Assembly: GCA_964455375.1 (NCBI GenBank)
Contig: CAYVXE010000078.1
Coordinates: 1-20,703 of the forward strand
Reading direction: 5' to 3'
DNA length: 20,703 bases
DNA from: CAYVXE01 sp964455375
GTDB taxonomy: Bacteria; Zhuqueibacterota; Zhuqueibacteria; Oceanimicrobiales; Oceanimicrobiaceae
The position numbers were made by a program, and so were the translations under genes. This document shows positions 14,861-20,703 of the stretch, piece by piece. The notes beneath the pieces were generated by a model that worked only from the letters and a program-made list of their open reading frames with translations, was not told where the DNA came from and searched no databases. The first letter of the stretch is position 1. Each line of letters starts with the position of its first letter.

Positions 14861-16027
14861 ATGCCGACGCCTTCCTTTGAAATTGTCGCCGATGCGAACA
14901 TGCCTCTGGTCACTGAGTATTTTGGGACACTCGGCCATGTGCGGCGGTTAACCGGCATGGACATGACGCCGGACAGCATTAAGAACGCCGATATCCTGCT
15001 GGTACGGTCAACCACAAAAATCGATGCGCAACTCCTGAAACGAAGTTACGTCAGATTTGTAGGCACTGCAACCAGCGGCTTTGATCATGTGGATACGGAT
15101 TATCTCAGACAAAAGAAGGTCGGCTTTGCTTATGCGCCAGGCAGTAATGCGACGTCGGTAGCCGAATATGTCGTCGCAGCCTTACTTACGTTAAGCGAAA
15201 AATATCATTTCAGTCTGCGCGGAAAAACAGTGGGAGTCATTGGTGTGGGACATGTGGGCAGCCGCGTGGCGGCTCTCCTGCAGGCGCTGGATATGCACGT
15301 TCTGCAAAACGACCCACCGCGAGCGGAGAAAACGAAATCTGCGGGCTTCGTACCGTTGGATGATTTAATGTCCTGTGATGTCATCACGCTGCATACCCCC
15401 TTAACCACCGGAGGAGCGTATCCCACCTATCATTTGTTCGATGCGCGCCGTTTCGAAAAACTGAAATCAGGGTGTGTTTTCATAAATACATCCCGTGGTG
15501 CGGTTGTGGAAACCGGAGCGTTGAAACAGGCCATCCGCAGCGGAAAAATCAACCACGCGGTTTTGGATGTCTGGGAACATGAACCGAATATCGACCATGA
15601 ATTGATCGACATGGTGGATCTCGCTACCCCACATATCGCCGGTTATTCTTTTGATGGGAAGATCAAAGGAACACAAATGCTCTATGACGCCGTGTGTGAT
15701 TTTTTTAACGTCAGCCGTCATCAGCGCGATAGAACCGTGATCCCCCAAATTCAGGATGCGCACGAAATGTATTTTGACTTCAAACATCATCACGCATCCC
15801 ACTCTTCTCTTGGCAGGCTGGTAAGAAGCTGCTACGATATTCAAAAGGACGATGCATCCCTGCGGAAAATGGTGGACATGGCAGAAAGAAAACGGGGAGA
15901 TTATTTTCGTCAACTTCGCAAGAATTATTCCGTACGGCTGGAATTTTTTCACACAAATGTAACAAATGTGACCCACAAGGAAACTCAAACGAAATTAAAA
16001 GCGTTAGGTTTTAAAGTCCTCATATGA
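14861..16027 (+). CDS. pdxB: Erythronate-4-phosphate dehydrogenase
   Basis: NAD-dependent 2-hydroxyacid dehydrogenase of 388 residues, oxidising 4-phospho-D-erythronate in the DXP-dependent pathway to pyridoxal phosphate. The N-terminal half shows LLVRSTTKID and FVGTATSGFDHVD, the PdxB versions of the catalytic-domain motifs. The NAD site is GVIGVGHVGSR (GxGxxG at 128-133). The catalytic residues are Arg212 in TSRGAVV, Glu241 in WEHEPN and His258 in ATPHIAGYS. HTPLTTGGAYPTYHL is a PdxB-like stretch that separates it from general phosphoglycerate dehydrogenases. The C-terminal 100 residues, the dimerisation region in PdxB, are divergent and His/Lys-rich. No clear ribosome-binding site precedes the ATG. 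No other pdx gene is in the window. Confidence 0.93.
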   Translation: MPTPSFEIVADANMPLVTEYFGTLGHVRRLTGMDMTPDSIKNADILLVRSTTKIDAQLLKRSYVRFVGTATSGFDHVDTDYLRQKKVGFAYAPGSNATSVAEYVVAALLTLSEKYHFSLRGKTVGVIGVGHVGSRVAALLQALDMHVLQNDPPRAEKTKSAGFVPLDDLMSCDVITLHTPLTTGGAYPTYHLFDARRFEKLKSGCVFINTSRGAVVETGALKQAIRSGKINHAVLDVWEHEPNIDHELIDMVDLATPHIAGYSFDGKIKGTQMLYDAVCDFFNVSRHQRDRTVIPQIQDAHEMYFDFKHHHASHSSLGRLVRSCYDIQKDDASLRKMVDMAERKRGDYFRQLRKNYSVRLEFFHTNVTNVTHKETQTKLKALGFKVLI

Positions 16028-16151
16028 TTTTTTTTTAAAATTTTAAACATTTTTTGAATTTCAGTGGTCTAATAAAATAGATGAATTTTCTGTCCGGTGG
16101 TGTGTTATCTCAGAAAACAACCGTTTTATTTTTCAAAAATAGGTGATGAGT

Positions 16152-16337
16152 GTGCCAAAACCAGATTACAGTTTAGTTGAAGAAAAAATTCCTGTTCAGG
16201 TTTTTCATACTTCCGAGCACCTCAAAGATGAAATCGGACAGCGTATTTTGAATCGCTCAAAGAGAGATTGGGTTTTTGTGGATTTGTCCAGCCGCGGGCC
16301 GTTTATTTATTTAAAATTTAAACAGAAAGAAAACTGA
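16152..16337 (+). CDS. Small hypothetical protein
   Basis: Possible 61-residue protein, mixed charged and hydrophobic, with no signal peptide or membrane segment; I recognise no family. The middle (HLKDEIGQRILNRSKRDWVF) looks like an amphipathic helix followed by a strand, a plausible small folded domain. The GTG at 16152 has AGGTGA 5 nt upstream. In-frame GTG at 16143 and ATG at 16146 are alternatives that add two or three residues but are badly spaced from that site. It lies 124 nt after pdxB on the same strand and converges with the outer-membrane fusion gene. It could be spurious. Confidence 0.5.
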   Translation: MPKPDYSLVEEKIPVQVFHTSEHLKDEIGQRILNRSKRDWVFVDLSSRGPFIYLKFKQKEN

Positions 16338-16370
16338 TTTTTAAACGTCCCTTCGTGAGTCGTCACCAAC

Positions 16371-19300
16371 TTAGTTTTTTGTAAACTCCTCATAAATCAA
16401 TTCGCTGTTGTCGAAAAGAATTTCTATTCTACGGTTTATCTGCCTGCCGAAGGCGGTGTCATTGTCACTGAGGATTTCCAGCTTATCCCCAACCGCTTTA
16501 AATATGAAGGGGAAATTAGGATCTAATTTTTTTCCGGTTTGAAGTTGATAAACGATTTTATCATAATCTTGCCGGTTGATTTTTTGTATGGCGGCAAGAA
16601 AACTTTTTTGGTTAACTTTTATGGTGTAAGGTTCTTCCTCTCCTTTCCCTTCAATGCGGATTTTTACGGATTTATGCCGGAACGATGAAAACAACTGCGG
16701 GTCGCTCTTTTTCAATTTTTGATAAAAAATAGCGGCCCGGGTACGTGATAACGTCTGATTGAATGACAAATCGCCAATGGCGCAGGCATGTCCGATAAAT
16801 TCCAGCGAGTCGATGTGACTTTCCTGCAGGCGTTCTTTTACTTTCGAGAGCACGTTCGACCAGTAAATGGAAGAGTCCGGAGTTGCACTTTGAAATTCTG
16901 AAATTCCCAGAATTATTTTTGATTTTAATTCATTATGGATTCGCGAATGCAGGGCAACCGTTTGTTTCGGTGTGGTGAATGTCCGCCCCAGCGAATCTTT
17001 TATGACGGCATAATACGAGACTTTTTGACGAATCCGGGTATTTTCTGTAAATTGCAATGGTTCCCAGAGCAACGTGTCCGGCAAGGTTTTTTCAAAGTTG
17101 AGAGCCAGAGAATCGCTGAATCCGTTTTGGGTTTTTAAATACAAGGTTCCCTTTTTCAGGGGTACGCTTCTATCCAGCTTTACCGTAAATTTAACCGGAA
17201 TGTTCGAACGGGTTTTGGGGATAGAAATAAAGACCGGATTAAAAAGGCCGGTATTCTCCGTATTTTCATGTCTGATTCTGTAAGCAGAAATCTTAACGTA
17301 TCTGTTTTCTTCTGCCACGCGAAATTTGTCCGGATTCTTTGCGGAGGTTCTCCGGCGCAGCATTTGCACTTTCTTTGTATCGGGAATCGTGATTTTGTCC
17401 GCCGGAGCCCCGTACGCAATCAGTTTTTGTTTTACGGCATTTGCCCGCGCGTAAATCAAAGAATCCGGTTCACCATGCGCTGCATCGATAAATGCGAGCA
17501 AGCGAATCATCGTGTCATCGCATTCCTCAAGCCGTTTCGCTAACGTTTGCAGCGGTGAATAAAGAAGCGACGTTTTAGTCAGGTCGTCATTGATTTCAGC
17601 GCTGTTCCGCGCAAAGTAGACTTTCGGGATGAACGGTAACTCATAGGCGATGACATTTTCATCATAGACATAAGCGTCGTCTGTTTTTACCGCGCCTTTC
17701 AGAACGGTGAAAACAGGCATTTCAGTGGCGTTATTTGTTTTGCTGAATTCATGTAAATTGTTGTCCGGATCGAGAGTCACCTTAAGCACATGTTTGCCGG
17801 CAACGGGTGTTTTCCATGGAAAGGAAACGGTTGTGTCCTGTCCGGGATTTATGGTGTTTAAATCGATGGCAGAAATTGAAATGTAATGGCTACCTGTCCC
17901 CTCAGCTTTATTAGTGTATTGAATATCCGATTCGGGAAGCGAGTCCGTGATTGCAAACCTGGTTGGTAGAGATGCGGCCGTTCCGGTGTTTTTAATCTTT
18001 AGGATGATCTTGCCTTGCTCCGTGTTTTCCGTAATTACAGAATCCGGCTGAAAAGATACCTGAGTCAATTGCAGGTCAGGCAGGATGGAAAAGTTCCAGA
18101 GGTTTTTACCTTCCTTTTCAGCAATCCTGACGTGGTGGTCGCGATCGTAAGCTAAGACCGTCCAGAAATATTTCCCCGGTTGGAGAGCGGTTACTTCTTT
18201 TTTAATGTAGTCCGATTTAGTGTCAGGAATGTCGGTCAGCCGGAAAACAAAGAAATCGTCCGATGCCAACTGTTCTATTTCACTGACAAAGTCGGTGAAT
18301 TTTGTTTTTGAATTCCGGATGAGGTTAAATAAGAGCAGACTGTCTGGGGTCTGAAAATCCATTCTTTCGATGAGCAGGGCGTAGCTGACATCGTCGTACA
18401 GGTCCGGGTCGCGGGAGGGTTCCCATTGGAATGCGACCGGTGCGTCTTTGAGATTTTTACCGTCAGTCGGTGTCGTAACCGCAAATTTTTCCGGGCCGAT
18501 GGGATAGTGGTTCAGGCTGCCGCGGTAGGTGGTGGAAAAGACATCGTTGTTTTCCACGGCGGCGATATCCACGCGCATTGCGTTGTTGAGACCGGGAATG
18601 GAACGACCACCGCCCAGCGACCGGCCATCCAAACGGATGCTCAAACCAAATGACACTTTGCTGAGTAGGTTGCTGTTAAAATTGTACCCGCCGCGCAGTG
18701 CATAACGGTAGCTCCAGGAAATTTCCGTCCCGAAACTGACGCTTGTTTTCTCATTCCGCACCTTCTTCAGATCGGTGGAGAGTTTGACCTGAATGCCGTT
18801 GTGTTTGCCGATATTCAGAGCGGCTCCGGCGCGAACCGTACGGGGAAGCGGCGTTTCAGCGGAGATGAAATTTAAACCGTTTCCGAGTTGGGTCACGGCA
18901 ACGCCGAATGAGAAAACCCCGTAATCGAACAAGCTGTTATTTACGTGAAAACGATTCGATTTGTAAAGGAGTCCAATATCAGCAATCAAAGAGGAAGCGC
19001 TGAAGTCAGCCAATGAACTCCGAAAATACTTCAGATTGACGCCGAAAGAAAGATTGGGAGTCAGAAATGTTAACGGATTACCAAAGCTACCGGTAATGAG
19101 TAAATCGTTTGCGGAAGCCGTGGCGTCGAGTTTATTGGTGCTGTCGAATGCACGGATACCCTGATATTGCAGGCCCAAAGCAACGTGTGATTTTCGGCTC
19201 CATGGGGTCCTGATTTTTTTACCATAAAGAAAAGAAACATTATACGTATTGGCAAACCATTCGGTGTAGCTGGTGGCCCACTGCCACTCCCTCAGGAAGC

Positions 19301-19523
19301 CGGTGGCTGCAGGGTTGATAAATAGTGCGTGCATTTCATCGATGCTGCCTGTGAGGCTGCCCGCCATTCCCTGATATCGTGCGCCGGGAGTAAAATTGAG
19401 AAATGTGGAGCCGGAACGAATTTGCCCTTGTGCCGGCAGTAAACCGATCACCAGCAGGACAAGTGTGAGCATGAGCAGGGTTAAACTTTTGCTCAACAAG
19501 TTATGTTTGTTTGAGGACTTCAT
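16371..19523 (-). CDS. Outer-membrane fusion protein: PorV-like barrel, CARDB-like domain and two OmpA-like domains
   Basis: A 1050-residue protein with a signal peptide (hydrophobic 12-30, cleavage near AQG-Q34). Residues about 35-300 resemble PorV/PorQ/UPF0164 barrels (FLNFTPGARYQGMAGS, then FINPAATG, then alternating strands). Residues 345-480 are fibronectin-like, and 483-608 CARDB-like (LKIKNTGTAASLP, LDPDNNLHEFSKTNNA). An OmpA-like domain spans about 631-748 (VYFARNSAEIND, ARANAVKQKL). An Ig-like stretch follows at about 765-857. A second OmpA-like domain spans about 868-1037 (GHACAIG, NQTLSRTRAAI, NRRIEI), with an insertion of some 50 residues before NRRIEI. The ATG at 19523 overlaps the stop of the upstream gene as ATGA and gives a clean signal peptide; a longer reading from 19628 does not. 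Likely a barrel anchored to peptidoglycan that serves the upstream secreted protein. Confidence 0.85.
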   Translation of the reverse strand: MKSSNKHNLLSKSLTLLMLTLVLLVIGLLPAQGQIRSGSTFLNFTPGARYQGMAGSLTGSIDEMHALFINPAATGFLREWQWATSYTEWFANTYNVSFLYGKKIRTPWSRKSHVALGLQYQGIRAFDSTNKLDATASANDLLITGSFGNPLTFLTPNLSFGVNLKYFRSSLADFSASSLIADIGLLYKSNRFHVNNSLFDYGVFSFGVAVTQLGNGLNFISAETPLPRTVRAGAALNIGKHNGIQVKLSTDLKKVRNEKTSVSFGTEISWSYRYALRGGYNFNSNLLSKVSFGLSIRLDGRSLGGGRSIPGLNNAMRVDIAAVENNDVFSTTYRGSLNHYPIGPEKFAVTTPTDGKNLKDAPVAFQWEPSRDPDLYDDVSYALLIERMDFQTPDSLLLFNLIRNSKTKFTDFVSEIEQLASDDFFVFRLTDIPDTKSDYIKKEVTALQPGKYFWTVLAYDRDHHVRIAEKEGKNLWNFSILPDLQLTQVSFQPDSVITENTEQGKIILKIKNTGTAASLPTRFAITDSLPESDIQYTNKAEGTGSHYISISAIDLNTINPGQDTTVSFPWKTPVAGKHVLKVTLDPDNNLHEFSKTNNATEMPVFTVLKGAVKTDDAYVYDENVIAYELPFIPKVYFARNSAEINDDLTKTSLLYSPLQTLAKRLEECDDTMIRLLAFIDAAHGEPDSLIYARANAVKQKLIAYGAPADKITIPDTKKVQMLRRRTSAKNPDKFRVAEENRYVKISAYRIRHENTENTGLFNPVFISIPKTRSNIPVKFTVKLDRSVPLKKGTLYLKTQNGFSDSLALNFEKTLPDTLLWEPLQFTENTRIRQKVSYYAVIKDSLGRTFTTPKQTVALHSRIHNELKSKIILGISEFQSATPDSSIYWSNVLSKVKERLQESHIDSLEFIGHACAIGDLSFNQTLSRTRAAIFYQKLKKSDPQLFSSFRHKSVKIRIEGKGEEEPYTIKVNQKSFLAAIQKINRQDYDKIVYQLQTGKKLDPNFPFIFKAVGDKLEILSDNDTAFGRQINRRIEILFDNSELIYEEFTKN

Positions 19524-20703
19524 CGTGCTAATATGACTTTTTTCCAGCAAGTCAACGTTTGAGAACGCAAGGTGACGATGTAAACGCCACTGCCCACTTT
19601 CATCCCCGATTCTGTGGTTGCGTTCCATTGAATTAGATGCTTCCCCTCGCCGAATGCCTGATCGGCGAGATTGCGGATGTGATATCCGCTCAAATCATAA
19701 ATATCTATTTTTGTGAGTTGGTTTGCTTTTAACTCAAAATTGATGGTCAATATTTCTCCGCGTTCCGGCTTTAATACATTTTTGTTCAAAGTGAAAAAGT
19801 CACAGGACTGCTGGAACTCCTGTTTCTCCGGAATGATGAACAAGGTCTCGCTTTGGGTCGTCAAATTGTCTGAAAGTTTGTTGGGGTCTTCGTTCTCTGA
19901 TTCCACAAAAGCGGTATTGATAAGAGGTGTTGTTTCCCGTGCAATGTATGAGGATACAATGGCTTGAAACGTAAGAGTTGTATCTTGCAATCCTGCAAAT
20001 TTGTTAAACTGCCAGAACAACGTATCTGCTGAAGGATTGGAAATGGCATTTACTGAATCGGGTAAAATGTCAAAGATTCGAACGTTTTTTGCCGCTGTAT
20101 TTTCCCGGTTGAGGATATGCAGCCTGTATGTGTATCTTTCCCCCGGTTGCACAAACCAGAGAGTGTCGGTACCTTGCACGGTAAAGGAATCCGTTCTTGT
20201 GGATTGCCAGATTGCTAAGTCTGAGTAGGCAGCCGGCGCTGTCGTATAGTTGAAGACCGTTGTGCTGTCCCGGTTGTTGTTTAATGCGTTGGGGTCTTCG
20301 TTGTCTGCTGAAATGATTACCTTACTTTGCAGCAGATTCATGCCGACCGGGAGGTCCGGTTTGACTTTCGTCCGTACCGCCAAAGACGTGTCTGCGAATG
20401 GTGGAAGATTGCCAAGCGTCATTTCACCCGAGGTTTCAGGGGTAAACCCGGTTTCGAGGAGATCGGAGAATTGCAGGTGAAGTTTTGTATTTTCTGCTTC
20501 GGTGTTTGTGAGATTCTCAATAGAGACAACGTAAATCAGTGAATCGCCGGTATCCGCAAACCGGAGGGTGTCGCCGTTTTGCACCGCGAAAGAATCTGTT
20601 TTCACAGACAATCGAACAGCTAAGTCCGCATAAGAGATGGGTGGCGGTGGATTGTAATTGAAGACCGTTGTGCTGTCCCGGTTGTTGTTTAATGCGTTGG
20701 GGT
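19520..20703 (-). CDS. Secreted repeat protein with FlgD/type IX-like C-terminal domain (5' end missing)
   Basis: Open to the window end, so at least 393 residues with the N-terminus missing. A TTG at 20611 is in frame but lies inside a repeat and is not the true start. The visible part has Ig-like/DUF11-type repeats of about 136 residues, each opening with (S/A)Y(A/S)DLA then TDSF.VQ and ending in an acidic linker: NEDPNALNNNRDS, later NEDPNKLSDN. The last 85 residues form a FlgD-like Ig domain (KIDIYDLSGYHIRNLADQ, WNATTESGMKVGSGVYIVTL) ending in KKVILAR, as in C-terminal sorting domains of type IX-like secretion. Its TGA overlaps the ATG of the barrel fusion gene by 4 nt, so they are coupled. 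Probably a cell-surface or extracellular protein of unknown ligand. Confidence 0.8.
   Translation of the reverse strand, partial: PNALNNNRDSTTVFNYNPPPPISYADLAVRLSVKTDSFAVQNGDTLRFADTGDSLIYVVSIENLTNTEAENTKLHLQFSDLLETGFTPETSGEMTLGNLPPFADTSLAVRTKVKPDLPVGMNLLQSKVIISADNEDPNALNNNRDSTTVFNYTTAPAAYSDLAIWQSTRTDSFTVQGTDTLWFVQPGERYTYRLHILNRENTAAKNVRIFDILPDSVNAISNPSADTLFWQFNKFAGLQDTTLTFQAIVSSYIARETTPLINTAFVESENEDPNKLSDNLTTQSETLFIIPEKQEFQQSCDFFTLNKNVLKPERGEILTINFELKANQLTKIDIYDLSGYHIRNLADQAFGEGKHLIQWNATTESGMKVGSGVYIVTLRSQTLTCWKKVILAR
20250..20295. repeat. 46-bp identical linker repeat, inner copy
   Basis: Identical to 20658-20703 over 46 nt. It encodes the linker PNALNNNRDSTTVFN between Ig-like repeats and lies 408 nt (136 codons) from the other copy. 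Confidence 0.9.
20658..20703. repeat. 46-bp identical linker repeat, copy at the window end
   Basis: Identical to 20250-20295 up to the last base of the window, so the identity may continue beyond it. The end inside a repeat fits a contig break. Confidence 0.9.

Noticed and set aside
15467..15988. 173-residue minus-strand frame opposite pdxB
   Set aside because: Antisense to conserved PdxB catalytic motifs; no independent support.
19524..19628. Longer start of the barrel fusion gene
   Set aside because: It would place 35 unrelated residues before a clear signal peptide and overlap the upstream gene by over 100 nt.

Overview
The window looks like chromosomal DNA of a Gram-negative bacterium, most likely from the FCB superphylum (a Calditrichota/KSB1-like or related lineage). 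The placement rests on a PorV-like outer-membrane barrel, a secreted repeat protein ending in a FlgD/type IX-like sorting domain, OmpA-type peptidoglycan-binding modules and moderate GC. The phylum is an inference, not a proof. The sequence is a scaffold: a run of 100 Ns at 7152-7251 is flanked by an exact 55-bp duplication, which looks like an unmerged contig overlap.

Layout. From 31 to 12507 every gene is on the minus strand: a carbon-nitrogen hydrolase; a two-gene unit of an exported TPR protein followed by an exported transglutaminase-like/TPR protein; a MerA-like flavin disulfide oxidoreductase; D-alanine-D-alanine ligase (ddl); a small YbjQ/UPF0145 protein beside the assembly gap; a NatA/NatB-type ABC-2 exporter pair; an exported S9 prolyl-oligopeptidase-family peptidase; and thioredoxin with a clear intrinsic terminator. 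From 12752 to 16337 genes are on the plus strand: glutamate dehydrogenase, a 690-bp non-coding stretch full of inverted repeats, erythronate-4-phosphate dehydrogenase (pdxB) and a possible small ORF. From 16371 to the end the strand is minus again, with two translationally coupled surface genes: a secreted protein with repeats of about 136 residues, cut by the window end, and a 1050-residue fusion of PorV-like barrel, CARDB-like domain and two OmpA-like domains.

Most genes are housekeeping: cell-wall precursor (ddl), nitrogen metabolism (GDH), PLP synthesis (pdxB), redox (trx). The most original part is 16371-20703. There a repeat-rich exported protein with a putative type IX-like C-terminal signal overlaps by ATGA with an outer-membrane barrel fused to periplasmic domains, suggesting a dedicated export/anchoring module. 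Smaller oddities are a nitrilase-family enzyme with Met at the catalytic-Lys position, a disulfide oxidoreductase with Tyr at the catalytic-His position, and a glutamate dehydrogenase with an antenna-like insertion resembling animal enzymes. I saw no tRNA, rRNA, CRISPR array or transposase.
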